From Pseudomonas sessilinigenes (lineage in GTDB: Bacteria > Pseudomonadota > Gammaproteobacteria > Pseudomonadales > Pseudomonadaceae), in the NCBI RefSeq assembly GCF_003850565.1, contig NZ_CP027706.1:3906001-3970000 (forward strand): a stretch of 64,000 bases of DNA. The letters are read 5' to 3'. Both the position numbers and the translations under genes were made by a program. Shown here piece after piece: positions 9,450 through 18,323 of the stretch (its first letter is position 1; every line of letters starts with the position of its first letter). The notes under the pieces were generated by a model that was given only the letters and a program-made list of their open reading frames with translations, was not told the origin of the DNA and made no database searches.

Positions 9450-10589
9450 GTGAGCGAAACAGCCTTGCCTAAAGATGAAGTCCAACCGGTGTCCGAGGCA
9501 CCGGTTGTACCCACGGCCCCAACTGTTGAGCGTCGTGGCAACGGGTTGGCGATACTGGCCCTGTTACTGGGGGCGGCGGGTATCGCTGTAGGTGGCTGGG
9601 GAATCTGGCAGGTGCGCAGCCTGCAAGCCAACAACCAGCAGCAGTTGAGCCAGTTGCAGGCCCTGGGTGACCAGGCCCAGAGCTTCAAGCTTAGCGAGCA
9701 GCGCCTGAGTACCCGGCTGGAGCAGCTACCTGCAGCCGACGAGCTGGAGGACCGGCGTCGCCTGGTGGCGCAGTTGCAAGGCGACCAGCAGCGTCTGAGC
9801 CAGCGCTTGGAGACCGTGCTCGGTGCCAGCCGCAAGGACTGGCGCCTGGCCGAGGCCGAGCACCTGCTGCGCCTGGCCAGCCTGCGGTTGTCCGCGCTGC
9901 AGGACATCAGCAGTGCCCAGGCCCTGGTCCAGGGTGCGGACGATATCCTGCGCGAGCAGAACGACCCGGGCGCTTTTGCGGCCCGCGAGCAATTGGCCAA
10001 GACCCTGGCGGCCCTGCGCAGCACCGAACAGCCCGACCGCACCGGGTTGTTCCTGCAGCTGGGTGCCTTGCGCGACCAGGTGCTGGAGCTCAGTGCGGTG
10101 GCTCCGGAGTACAAGGATCGCGGCGACTCCTTGCTGGGCCTGACCGCCGATGGCGACGGCGCCAGTCGCTGGGCGCAGTGGTGGGACCAGATCTCTCGCT
10201 ATTTCCGCATCGACTTCAATGCCGACAAGAACATTCGCCCTCTGCTGGCTGGCCAGGGATTGACCCAAGTACGCCTGGCCCTGAGCCTGGCGCTGGAGCA
10301 GGCCCAGTGGGCGGCGCTCAATGGCCAGGCGCCGGTCTATACCCAGGCCCTGACCGAAGCCCGCGATGTACTGACCAGCCACTTCAACCAGGACAACCCC
10401 CAGAGCAAGCTCATGCTCCAGCGCCTGGCTGAGTTGAGCAAGCAGCCGGTCACCGTGGCGACTCCAGACCTGACCAAGACCTTGAGCACCGTCCAGGCCT
10501 ATCTGGAGCGGCGCAACCTGAGTGTTGAAGAGTCGGTCAAACCTGTGGCCAAGCCTGCGGCGAATACGGCCCAGGAGACCAGCCCATGA
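9450..10589 (+). CDS. hemX: HemX-like membrane protein of the hem operon
   Basis: A 379-residue inner-membrane protein of the HemX family. Often labelled uroporphyrinogen-III methyltransferase, but no SUMT methylase motifs are visible, so that name is misleading. There is a short polar N-terminus, one membrane segment at about residues 33-52 (GLAILALLLGAAGIAVGGWGIW), then a coiled coil rich in Gln/Leu (about 55-130) and a helical periplasmic domain. The exact role is unknown; it accompanies HemY. GTG start with AAGGA upstream, 16 bp after hemD; the last bases overlap the hemY ATG. Confidence 0.88.
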   Translation: MSETALPKDEVQPVSEAPVVPTAPTVERRGNGLAILALLLGAAGIAVGGWGIWQVRSLQANNQQQLSQLQALGDQAQSFKLSEQRLSTRLEQLPAADELEDRRRLVAQLQGDQQRLSQRLETVLGASRKDWRLAEAEHLLRLASLRLSALQDISSAQALVQGADDILREQNDPGAFAAREQLAKTLAALRSTEQPDRTGLFLQLGALRDQVLELSAVAPEYKDRGDSLLGLTADGDGASRWAQWWDQISRYFRIDFNADKNIRPLLAGQGLTQVRLALSLALEQAQWAALNGQAPVYTQALTEARDVLTSHFNQDNPQSKLMLQRLAELSKQPVTVATPDLTKTLSTVQAYLERRNLSVEESVKPVAKPAANTAQETSP

Positions 10590-11824
10590 AGCGCGCCTAT
10601 GTGATTGTCCTGCTGCTGATTGCCGCCGTCGGCCTGCTGGGCTTGGCCATTGCCGAGCACCCCGGATACGTGCTGATCGCCTATAGCAACTTCCGCTTCG
10701 AATCGAGCCTGTGGGCGACGCTGGCCCTGGTGGCGCTGATCTGGCTGGTGATCTGGGGCATCAAGCTGCTGGTAGAGCTGGTGATGGTTTCCGGTGGCGT
10801 GGTCAATCCCTGGTCCCGGCGCAATCGTAGTCGCCGAGTGCAGATTGCCATCGAGCAGGGTCAGATGGATCTTGCTGAAGGTCGCTGGGCCAGCGCGCAG
10901 AAACATTTGCATCGTGCCGCCGAAGCCGAGCGCCAGCCGCTGCTGTACTACCTGGGCGCAGCCCGGGCGGCCAACGAGCAAGGCCATTATGAAGAGTGCG
11001 ACAACCTCCTGGAGCGGGCCCTGACCCGCCAGCCCCAGGCTGAACTGGCCGTGGCCTTGAGCCATGCCCAGTTGCAGACCGATCGAGGCGATACCGAAGG
11101 TGCGCTCAGCACCTTGCAGGCCATGCACGAGCGTCATCCCCACAGCGTGCAGGTGTTGCGCCAGTTGCAGCGCCTGCATCAACAGCGTGGTGATTGGTCA
11201 GCGCTGATCCGCCTGTTGCCTGAGCTGCGCAAGGACAAGGCCCTGCCGGCCAGCGAGCTGCAAGAGCTGGAGCGTCGTGCCTGGGGCGAGAACCTGGGGC
11301 TGGCTGCGCGCCGCGAAGAGGATCAGGCCAGCGCCCAGCAATCCCTCGATCGGGCATGGCAGCAATTGACCGCGGCTCAGCGCCAGGAGCCACAACTGGT
11401 GCTGGCCTATGCCGAGCAACTACGGCAGATGGGCGCTGGAGCGGCGGCTGAAGAAGCGCTGCGTACAGCCCTCAAGCGCAAGTACGAAAGCCACCTGGCA
11501 CGGCTTTACGGGCTGGTGCGTGGTAGTGACCCTGCACGGCAGTTGCAGTCGGCCGAGCATTGGCTGAAGGAGCATGCGGATGATCCGAGCCTGCTGTTGA
11601 CCCTGGGCCGCCTGTGCCTGCAGAACAGCTTGTGGGGCAAGGCCCGCGACTACCTGGAAAGCAGCCTTCGCCTGCAGCGCAATCCCGAAGCCTGTGCCGA
11701 ACTGGCGCGTCTCCTGGCGCAGCTGGGGGACACCGAGCGTAGTAACCAGCTGTTCCAGGAGGGCCTGGGATTGCTGGATGAGCGCTTGCTGGCATCGCCG
11801 TTGCCGGTTCCGGCGCGGGCCTGA
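10586..11824 (+). CDS. hemY: HemY-type TPR membrane protein
   Basis: A 412-residue inner-membrane protein of the proteobacterial HemY family (not the protoporphyrinogen oxidase called HemY in Bacillus). Two N-terminal membrane segments, about residues 4-22 and 40-62, separated by a short periplasmic loop. The rest is a cytoplasmic array of TPR-like helices, with GRWASAQKHLHRAAEAE followed by further repeats. Thought to act in late porphyrin handling. Start codon overlaps the hemX stop (ATGA). Confidence 0.92.
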   Translation: MKRAYVIVLLLIAAVGLLGLAIAEHPGYVLIAYSNFRFESSLWATLALVALIWLVIWGIKLLVELVMVSGGVVNPWSRRNRSRRVQIAIEQGQMDLAEGRWASAQKHLHRAAEAERQPLLYYLGAARAANEQGHYEECDNLLERALTRQPQAELAVALSHAQLQTDRGDTEGALSTLQAMHERHPHSVQVLRQLQRLHQQRGDWSALIRLLPELRKDKALPASELQELERRAWGENLGLAARREEDQASAQQSLDRAWQQLTAAQRQEPQLVLAYAEQLRQMGAGAAAEEALRTALKRKYESHLARLYGLVRGSDPARQLQSAEHWLKEHADDPSLLLTLGRLCLQNSLWGKARDYLESSLRLQRNPEACAELARLLAQLGDTERSNQLFQEGLGLLDERLLASPLPVPARA

Positions 11825-11917
11825 CGTCTCATCGGGGCCGGTAGCCTGCTAGGGCTATCGGCCTTTTCTTGACCCGGATGCACGGTTCCCTGCCAACTCT
11901 TTGCAGCCGAGGCTGGC

Positions 11918-12508
11918 ATGGCGCTTCTTGAAAGCGACGAGCGCTTTCTCTACCGTGGCTGCCTGTTCTTCCGTTACGGATATCTCATGTTGCTGGCCGG
12001 CTCGCGCTCGCTGTTCTCCCTGGTGTTCCTGGTGGGGGCCTTGGCCTCGTGGGCGGCATTCAGCTTGCAGGCCGGCGGTGGCCTTGAGGCCTGCCCGCTG
12101 TGGGCGGTGCAACGAGTCCTGATAGTGATGTTCGGCGGTGTCAACCTGCTGGCGGCGTTGCACGGGCCTGCCCGCTGGGCGCGCGCGGTGTATTGGGGGC
12201 TCAACCTGCTGCTGGGGGGCATCGGTGTGATGACCGCCGGGCGCCATGTGCTGTTGCAGAACATTCCCTCCGAACAACTCTTGGCCTGCTTGCCGGACAT
12301 GCCCTTCATGCTGCGCAACCTGTCCTGGTGGCAGGTTCTGCAGTTGCTGTTCGTCGGGACCGCGGACTGCGCCGAAATCACCTGGACGCTGCTGGACATG
12401 AGCCTGCCGGAGTGGAGCTTGCTGTTTTTCCTGATCGTCCTGGGCTTCAGCGCCTATCGTTTGCAGCGCTGGCTACGCGCTGCGCGCAAGGTCACGGCAT
12501 TGCCCTGA
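11918..12508 (+). CDS. DsbB-family (DsbH-like) membrane protein lacking one CXXC cysteine
   Basis: DsbB-type quinone-linked inner-membrane protein with four membrane segments, which normally reoxidises DsbA. The family's first periplasmic CXXC is here CPLW in LEACPLWAVQR, so the second Cys is replaced by Trp (codon TGG). The second pair is intact: Cys in LLACLPDMP and Cys in TADCAEITWTLLDMSLPEWSLL. The start is uncertain. ATG 11918 has GAGG 6 nt upstream, giving 196 residues. ATG 11987 (MLLAGSRSLFSL) matches the usual family N-terminus, giving 173. Same place in gene order as dsbH of P. aeruginosa. Confidence 0.8.
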   Translation: MALLESDERFLYRGCLFFRYGYLMLLAGSRSLFSLVFLVGALASWAAFSLQAGGGLEACPLWAVQRVLIVMFGGVNLLAALHGPARWARAVYWGLNLLLGGIGVMTAGRHVLLQNIPSEQLLACLPDMPFMLRNLSWWQVLQLLFVGTADCAEITWTLLDMSLPEWSLLFFLIVLGFSAYRLQRWLRAARKVTALP

Positions 12509-12700
12509 GTCAGTGTCAGCGGATTAAACGCTTGTATGAACTTTATCTCCTGCGTACCTTGAAGCTGTTGTCGAGCGGGCATAATCTGGCCCGCACCTGT
12601 CATTGGAATTCGCTTGCTCGATGCTGTTGCGCCTGACTTGGTCCTGGGTTCCATTGGGCCTCGGGCGAATGGCATGACCCTTGAGGGAAGAGAGATCACC

Positions 12701-13159
12701 ATGCTCGAAAGTTGTCAGAATGCTCAGGAACGCTGGGGTGGAGTTCATCTGCTGATCGACCGCTGGTTGCAGGAGCGTCACGAACTGGTTCGAGCCTATG
12801 ATGTGCTTGGCGCCGAACCCGAGTCGCTGAGTGAGAGCAAGAAGCCCTTGCAAGAGTTCTGCGCGATCCTGGTGGACTACGTCTCCGCCGGTCATTTTGA
12901 AATCTACGAACAACTCACCAGCGAAGCCAAGGCCTTTGGCGACAAGCGCGGGCTGGAGTTGGCCGATACCCTCTATCCACGCATCGACGTGATCACCGAG
13001 AAGCTCCTGGCTTTCAATGACCTGTGCGATGCCGGGCAATGCGTAGCGCAGAAGTTCAAGGAACTGGGTGGCTTGTTGCATGAGCGCTTCGAGCTTGAGG
13101 ACTGCTTGATCGAAGTGCTGCACAACGCCCACAAGCAGGAAGTGGCAGCCCAGGCCTGA
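12701..13159 (+). CDS. algQ: AlgQ/Rsd anti-sigma-70 factor
   Basis: A 152-residue helical cytoplasmic protein of the Rsd/AlgQ family. It binds region 4 of sigma-70 and frees core polymerase for alternative sigma factors; in P. aeruginosa it (AlgR2) also promotes alginate and siderophore expression. Start ATG 12701 ([23 protein letters not shown]) matches the family; the frame is open further upstream. The basic-acidic binding face [15 protein letters not shown] is present. A strong hairpin terminator follows. Confidence 0.94.
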   Translation: MLESCQNAQERWGGVHLLIDRWLQERHELVRAYDVLGAEPESLSESKKPLQEFCAILVDYVSAGHFEIYEQLTSEAKAFGDKRGLELADTLYPRIDVITEKLLAFNDLCDAGQCVAQKFKELGGLLHERFELEDCLIEVLHNAHKQEVAAQA

Positions 13160-13175
13160 GCGTGGGGGACCATGA

Positions 13176-13203
13176 AAAACGGCACGCCTTGGCGTGCCGT
13201 TTT
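13176..13203. terminator. Bidirectional terminator, algQ / FKBP gene
   Basis: A13-nt arm AAAACGGCACGCC pairs perfectly with GGCGTGCCGTTTT across 2 nt, giving an A-run on one side and a T-run on the other. It serves both convergent genes. Confidence 0.9.
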
Positions 13204-13216
13204 CGTTTGCGCAGTG

Positions 13217-13882
13217 CTAGCCAGCAGTGCCCAGTAACTCGATTTCGAATACCAGGGGCGTATAGGGGGCGATCAGATCGCCGGCACCTTCGGTTCCGTA
13301 GGCCTGGTTCGATGGAATCACCAGGCGCCATCTGGCGCCGGTCGACATCTGTGGCAGTGCGCTGCGCCAGCCAGCGATCACGCTGTCCAGGCGGAACCAT
13401 TGCGGCTGCTGGTTCTGATCGAACACGGTGCCGTCGGGCAGGCGTCCGGTGTAACGAACCTGGACCGAACCATTGGGGCTGGGCTTGTTGCCGCTACCAG
13501 GCGCCAGTTCAGTCAGGAGTATGCCGTCCGCCAGTTGGCGAACCCCGGGCTTGGCTTTTTCCTGATCGAGAAAACGGCGTTCGTTTTCCAGTGCAGCTTC
13601 AGTTTGCGACTTCAGCGATTGCTCGCTGATCTGGGCATCGTGCTGGGCGAGGATCTGCTCGATACGTTCGTTCTTGAGGGCCAGTGGCTTGCCCTGGTAC
13701 GCCGCTTTCAAGCCTTCCACCAGGGCTTGGATCTTGAGGTCGGGTACTTCGTCGCGCAGGCGTTCGCCAAGACTCGCCCCCAGGCTGTAGGCCAGATCGT
13801 GGGCGTCGTCGGGTGTCGGTTCGACCGCGGCCTGGGCCAGCGGCAAGAACAGACTCAAGGACAAAAACAGGTAACGCGACAT
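13217..13882 (-). CDS. FKBP-type peptidyl-prolyl cis-trans isomerase (Mip/FkpA-like)
   Basis: A 221-residue exported isomerase. Signal peptide MSRYLFLSLSLFLPLAQA, cleaved after AQA. Residues about 25-105 form the helical FKBP_N dimerisation domain. The C-terminal FKBP domain (about 125-221) has VRYTGRLPDGTVFDQ, VIAGWRSALPQMSTGARW and IPSNQAYG. Start ATG 13882 is supported by GGAGAG 6 nt upstream. Probable role: folding of periplasmic and outer-membrane proteins. It lies between algQ and algP, as in other pseudomonads. Confidence 0.92.
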   Translation of the reverse strand: MSRYLFLSLSLFLPLAQAAVEPTPDDAHDLAYSLGASLGERLRDEVPDLKIQALVEGLKAAYQGKPLALKNERIEQILAQHDAQISEQSLKSQTEAALENERRFLDQEKAKPGVRQLADGILLTELAPGSGNKPSPNGSVQVRYTGRLPDGTVFDQNQQPQWFRLDSVIAGWRSALPQMSTGARWRLVIPSNQAYGTEGAGDLIAPYTPLVFEIELLGTAG

Positions 13883-14075
13883 GGGCACTCTCCGGCCTGA
13901 GTAGCGGTGGATTATGCCAGCGACGAAGGACTCGTTGGTGGGCAACTTCGAAGGGGGTGAAGAACATTTTCAATCGGCTGCAACGCTGGGCTTTCGATAC
14001 TGTCAACATGGCCTAGCGGCGGTAACAGCAGAGGTCTAGTATGAGCCGCAACTCACGTCAGCCAGGAGGTAAACC

Positions 14076-15140
14076 ATGTCGGCCAATAAGAAGCCTGTAA
14101 ATACTCCGTTGCACTTGCTCCAACAGCTGTCGAGCAGCTTGCTCGAACACTTGGAAAACGCTTGTTCCCAAGCCCTGGCTGATGCTGAAAAACTGCTCGC
14201 CAAGCTGGAGAAACAACGCGGCAAGGCCCAGGAAAAACTGCACAAGTCACGTACCAAATTGCAGGACGCAGCGGCAGCTGGCAAAGCCAAGGCCCAAGCC
14301 AAGGCCAAGGCTGCAGTGCAGGAACTCGAAGATTTGCTCGATGCGTTGAAAGAGCGCCAGGCACAAACTCGCGGCTACATTCTGCAGCTCAAGCGTGATG
14401 CCCAGGAAAGCCTGAAGTTGGCCCAGGGCGTTGGCAAAGTGAAGGAAGCTGCAGCCAAGGCGCTGAACACACGCGATGCCAAGCCAGCCGCGTCCTCGCC
14501 AGCCAAGCCAGCCGCAGCCAAGCCTGCCGTCAAGACGGCTGCCAAGCCTGCAGCGAAGAAACCGGTCGCCGCGGCTGCCAAGCCCGCTCCAGCCAAATCC
14601 GCCGCTGCCAAGCCTGCTGCAAAACCTGCAGCCAAGCCTGCCGCTGCCAAACCTGCGGCCGCCAAACCGGCGCCAGCTAAACCAGCTGCCAAGGCCGCAG
14701 CGAAACCAGCAGCCAAACCTGCTGCAAAACCAGCGGCCAAGCCTGTGGCGACCAAGACCGCTGCCGCCAAGCCTGCTACCGCGAAGCCCGCAGCCAAGCC
14801 CGCTGCGGCCAAGGCACCGGTAAAGGCTGCGGCCAAACCAGCAGCCAAACCAGCAGCCAAACCTGCGGCCAAGCCGGCTGCTGCGGCCAAGCCAGCAGCG
14901 TCCTCGGCAGCCAAGCCTGCCGCTGCCAAGCCTGCGGCCAAGCCAGTGGCGAAGAAGCCTGCCAGCAAACCTGCAGCTGCCAAACCCGCTGCCAAGCCTG
15001 CTGCCGCCAAACCGGCTACCCCTGCTGCAGCCAAGCCAACCCCGGCCGCCCCTGCAGCTTCACCCGCTCCAGGCGCCGCAAGTACCCCGGCCGCCGCTCC
15101 AGCGACCACCGCTACCGGTACTACCTCCAGCGCTTCCTAA
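14076..15140 (+). CDS. algP: AlgP (AlgR3), histone H1-like repeat protein
   Basis: 354 residues in two parts. Residues 1-130 are a charged coiled coil (ENACSQALADAEKLLAKLEKQRG and on). Residues about 135-330 are a low-complexity tail of KPAA-type units (KPAAAKPAAKPA), very rich in Lys, Pro and Ala and resembling histone H1 tails. A proline-alanine end follows. In P. aeruginosa AlgP binds DNA and has been linked to alginate regulation. A good ribosome site (AGGAGG) precedes ATG 14076. Its stop overlaps the stop of the facing gene by 4 bp. Confidence 0.94.
   Translation: MSANKKPVNTPLHLLQQLSSSLLEHLENACSQALADAEKLLAKLEKQRGKAQEKLHKSRTKLQDAAAAGKAKAQAKAKAAVQELEDLLDALKERQAQTRGYILQLKRDAQESLKLAQGVGKVKEAAAKALNTRDAKPAASSPAKPAAAKPAVKTAAKPAAKKPVAAAAKPAPAKSAAAKPAAKPAAKPAAAKPAAAKPAPAKPAAKAAAKPAAKPAAKPAAKPVATKTAAAKPATAKPAAKPAAAKAPVKAAAKPAAKPAAKPAAKPAAAAKPAASSAAKPAAAKPAAKPVAKKPASKPAAAKPAAKPAAAKPATPAAAKPTPAAPAASPAPGAASTPAAAPATTATGTTSSAS
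14480..15060 (+). repeat. Degenerate 12-bp coding repeats in algP
   Basis: Dozens of near-identical units of the type GCC AAG CCT GCT, encoding KPAA/AKPA, in direct tandem with variants. Such arrays are prone to slippage and copy-number change. Confidence 0.85.
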
Positions 15141-15595
15141 GCGCCATTCACCGCGGTGCGCAGCACCAGCAACGCGTCGCGGTCGGCGGCTTCGGTCGCC
15201 AGTCCTTCCAGCCAGTGGTCCAGGCTTCCTGCCTGGGCTGCAGGCCAACTTCTGACCTGCTCTTGCAGGCGCAACAGCAACTGCCGTTCGGCCTCCAGTT
15301 CCAGGGACTTGAGCTGCTCACGCAACAGGCCAAGGTCGCTATCGGTGGCAGCTGCCGCGCGCCAGTCGATGCGCAAGGCCCGCAGCGGTTGAATCACTTC
15401 GCGCTGCCACGGCCCGGCCAATGCCTTGAGCCGCTCCAGGCGCTGCCCATCGCACTCCACGCCCCGCCAGCCAAGCCAGGCGCCGCAGAGCAGCAGGCAG
15501 ACATCGGCGCCGCCATCCTGCAAGCGCAGGCAGGCCTCCTGCACGCCGGGCAGGGCGTAGGTCTTGAGGGAAAAACTCCACAGGTCCGAGGACAT
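15137..15595 (-). CDS. TIGR02444 family protein
   Basis: A 152-residue cytoplasmic protein matching the pseudomonad family TIGR02444 (MSSDLWSFSLKTYALPGVQEACLRLQDGGADVCLLLCGAWLG). It is helical with several Trp and Cys residues near the N-terminus; function unknown. It is transcribed away from the ABC-F gene, and its TAG stop overlaps the algP TAA stop. Confidence 0.82.
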   Translation of the reverse strand: MSSDLWSFSLKTYALPGVQEACLRLQDGGADVCLLLCGAWLGWRGVECDGQRLERLKALAGPWQREVIQPLRALRIDWRAAAATDSDLGLLREQLKSLELEAERQLLLRLQEQVRSWPAAQAGSLDHWLEGLATEAADRDALLVLRTAVNGA

Positions 15596-15645
15596 AGTGC
15601 TACTCGCGCCAGTTGCGAGCGAAGCTGGTAGACTCCGCCGCCATT

Positions 15646-17556
15646 ATGATTCGACTTCAGAACCTGACTTTACAGCGTGGCCCGCAACGTCTGCTAGAAG
15701 ACGCCGAGCTGACCCTGCACGCCGGCCAGAAAGCCGGTCTGATCGGTGCCAACGGCGCCGGCAAATCCAGCCTGTTCGCCTTGCTGCGCGGTGAGCTGCA
15801 TCCGGATTCGGGTGACTGCTTCCTGCCCGCCGACTGGCGCATCGCCCACATGCGCCAGGAGGTCGATACCCTCGAACGCCTGGCGGTGGACTATGTGCTC
15901 GATGGCGACCTGCGCCTGCGCGAGGTGCAGCGCGACCTGGCCGCCGCCGAAGCGGCCCAGGACGGTGCTGCCCAGGCACGCCTGCATGCCGAGCTCGACA
16001 GCGCCGATGGCTATACCGCCGACGCCCGGGCGCGCAAGCTGCTGGCCGGGCTGGGGTTCACCAACGAACAGATGGATCGTCAGGTCGGCGATTTCTCCGG
16101 GGGCTGGCGGATGCGCCTGAACCTGGCCCAGGCCCTGATGTGCCCATCGGATCTGTTGCTGCTCGACGAACCCACCAACCACCTGGACCTGGATGCGATC
16201 CTCTGGCTGGAAGACTGGCTCAAGGGTTATCCCGGCACCTTGCTGCTGATCTCCCACGACCGCGATTTCCTCGATGCCGTGGTCGATCATGTGGCCCATG
16301 TCGAGCAGCGCAAGCTCACTCTTTATCGCGGTGGCTACAGTGCCTTCGAGCGCGCTCGCGCCGAGCGCCTGGCCCAGCAGCAGCAAGCCTACGAGAAGCA
16401 GCAGGCCCAGCGCGCGCACATGGAAAAGTACATCGCCCGCTTCAAGGCCCAGGCCACCAAGGCCCGCCAGGCCCAGAGCCGGATCAAGGCCCTGGAGCGC
16501 ATGGAAGAGCTGTCGGCGGCCCACGTCGATTCGCCTTTCGACTTCGTGTTCCGCGAATCGCAGAAGATTTCCAGCCCGCTGCTCGACCTGTCCGATGCTC
16601 GCTTGGGCTATGGCGACAAGACCGTGTTGGAGAAGGTCAAGCTGCAGCTCACTCCGGGAGCGCGGATCGGCCTGCTGGGCCCCAACGGTGCTGGTAAGTC
16701 GACCCTGATCAAGAACCTCTCCGGTGAGCTGTCGCCGCTGGCCGGGCGCCTGACTCGCGGCGAGAACACCGTGGTCGGCTACTTCGCTCAGCACCAGCTG
16801 GACTCTCTGGACTCCAAGGCCAGCCCGTTGCTGCACCTGCAGCGCCTGGCGCCCACCGAGCGTGAGCAGACCCTGCGCGACTTCCTCGGCGGCTTCGACT
16901 TCCGGGGAGCCCGTATCGACGAACCGGTGCTGAATTTCTCCGGTGGCGAAAAAGCCCGCCTGGCCCTGGCGCTGATTGCCTGGGGACGGCCCAACCTGTT
17001 ACTGCTCGACGAACCCACCAACCACCTGGACCTGGAGATGCGCCTGGCCCTGACCATGGCCTTGCAAGAGTTCAGTGGCGCGGTACTGGTGGTCTCCCAC
17101 GACCGTCACTTGCTCAAGAGCACCACCGACAACTTCCTGCTGGTGGCCGACGGCAGGGTCGAGGAGTTCGACGGCGACCTGGACGACTACGCCCGCTGGC
17201 TGGTGGATTACCGCCTGCGCAATGCTCCGGTCAGCCCCTCTGTCGTGAACGCCGACAAGACCGACAAGAAGGCCCAGCGCCAGGCTGCCGCTGCCTTGCG
17301 CCAGCAACTGGCACCGCACAAGCGCGAAGCTGAGAAGCTTGAGACCGAACTGGGCAAGGTGCATGTGCGCCTGGCCCAGATCGAGACCAGCCTTGGTGAC
17401 AGTGGGCTCTATGAGGCGGCCCGCAAGGATGAACTGCGTGACCTGCTGGCCGAGCAGGCCAAGCTCAAGGTCCGCGAAGCCGAGCTGGAAGAAGCCTGGA
17501 TGGAAGCCCTGGAACTGCTGGAGAGCATGCAGGCGGAGCTGGAGGCGTTGTCCTGA
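15646..17556 (+). CDS. ABC-F family ATPase (YheS-like)
   Basis: A 636-residue soluble ABC-F protein with two ATPase cassettes and no membrane part. Cassette 1: Walker A GANGAGKSS, signature SGGWRMRL, Walker B LLLLDEPTNHLDLD. Cassette 2: GPNGAGKST, SGGEKARL, LLLLDEPTNHLDLE. Between them is the P-site linker rich in Gln/Ala/Arg (about 240-290), and the C-terminal tail is a coiled coil. The family acts on ribosomes as translation factors. Start ATG 15646 (MIRLQNLTLQRG) is the family start. Its stop overlaps the next start (TGATG). Confidence 0.93.
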   Translation: MIRLQNLTLQRGPQRLLEDAELTLHAGQKAGLIGANGAGKSSLFALLRGELHPDSGDCFLPADWRIAHMRQEVDTLERLAVDYVLDGDLRLREVQRDLAAAEAAQDGAAQARLHAELDSADGYTADARARKLLAGLGFTNEQMDRQVGDFSGGWRMRLNLAQALMCPSDLLLLDEPTNHLDLDAILWLEDWLKGYPGTLLLISHDRDFLDAVVDHVAHVEQRKLTLYRGGYSAFERARAERLAQQQQAYEKQQAQRAHMEKYIARFKAQATKARQAQSRIKALERMEELSAAHVDSPFDFVFRESQKISSPLLDLSDARLGYGDKTVLEKVKLQLTPGARIGLLGPNGAGKSTLIKNLSGELSPLAGRLTRGENTVVGYFAQHQLDSLDSKASPLLHLQRLAPTEREQTLRDFLGGFDFRGARIDEPVLNFSGGEKARLALALIAWGRPNLLLLDEPTNHLDLEMRLALTMALQEFSGAVLVVSHDRHLLKSTTDNFLLVADGRVEEFDGDLDDYARWLVDYRLRNAPVSPSVVNADKTDKKAQRQAAAALRQQLAPHKREAEKLETELGKVHVRLAQIETSLGDSGLYEAARKDELRDLLAEQAKLKVREAELEEAWMEALELLESMQAELEALS

Positions 17557-18137
17557 TGGAGACCCTGCAACTGCCGTTGCCGGCGCAGTGGATCGGCCCG
17601 TTGTGGCTTGGCGTGCAGATCCTGCTGATCCTCCTGGCAGGCTACCTGGCCCAGCGTTTCGTGGCCCGAGGCCTGACCCGCCTGGGCCAGCGCTATCCGT
17701 TCCCGCCGCAGTTGCTGATGCCCCTGCGGGGTGGCCTGCGTTGGCTGATCATGGGCAGCGCGGTGATCTTCGTGCTGGAGCGCCTGGGCGTATCGGCCAC
17801 GGTGTTGTGGACCGCGTTGTCCGGTTTTGTCGCGGTGGCAGCCGTGGCGTTCTTCGCCATGTGGAGCGTGCTCTCCAACCTGCTCTGCGCGATCCTGATC
17901 TTCACCGTCGGCCCGTTCCGCCTGGGCGATGTGGTGGAGCTGGTGGATACCCTCGACAAGCCGGGAATCAAGGGCCGGGTGGTGGCCATCAACCTGCTGT
18001 ACACCACGTTGATCGAGCCCGAGGAAGCCGGTACCGGCAGTGCCATGGTGCAGGTGCCCAACAGCTTGTTCTTCCAGCGTTCGGTACGCCGCTGGCGTGG
18101 CACTGATGTGCTGCCCGTAGGCCTGGACGAAAAATAG
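17556..18137 (+). CDS. Small MscS-type mechanosensitive channel protein
   Basis: 193 residues, shorter than E. coli MscS (286). Three membrane segments at about 14-34, 60-80 and 85-115. The third carries the glycine/alanine-rich pore helix and leads into the beta domain (VGPFRLGDVVELVDTLDKPGIKGRVVAINLLYTTL). The large C-terminal cytoplasmic cage is mostly missing. It probably gates ion flow under osmotic downshift. Translationally coupled to the ABC-F gene by TGATG. Confidence 0.88.
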   Translation: METLQLPLPAQWIGPLWLGVQILLILLAGYLAQRFVARGLTRLGQRYPFPPQLLMPLRGGLRWLIMGSAVIFVLERLGVSATVLWTALSGFVAVAAVAFFAMWSVLSNLLCAILIFTVGPFRLGDVVELVDTLDKPGIKGRVVAINLLYTTLIEPEEAGTGSAMVQVPNSLFFQRSVRRWRGTDVLPVGLDEK

Positions 18138-18323
18138 CCAACCCTGTAGCGCTGGCGAAGGCTGCGAACCACTGCGCAGCAGGCACGGCCCTGGGGGCCA
18201 CCAAGCTCCTGAGGGGTGACGGCAGCGGCTGGGCCGGCAGCACTTCCCGATAAAAAAACATGGTCAGCTGCGGATCGGAGGATTAGCTTAGGCAGTCACG
18301 TCCAATTCGATCCGAGGTGTGCG

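Noticed and set aside
14480..15060. Short regular repeats resembling a CRISPR array
   Set aside because: The units are 12 bp, in frame, without unique spacers, and encode the AlgP tail.
14375..15109. Ala/Gly/Leu-rich antisense frame in algP
   Set aside because: It is the complement of the KPAA repeats and has no independent start signal.
18140..18260. REP-like sequence after the MscS gene
   Set aside because: The CTGTAGCGCTGGCGAAGG start resembles Pseudomonas REP elements, but no clean palindrome or second copy is seen in the window.
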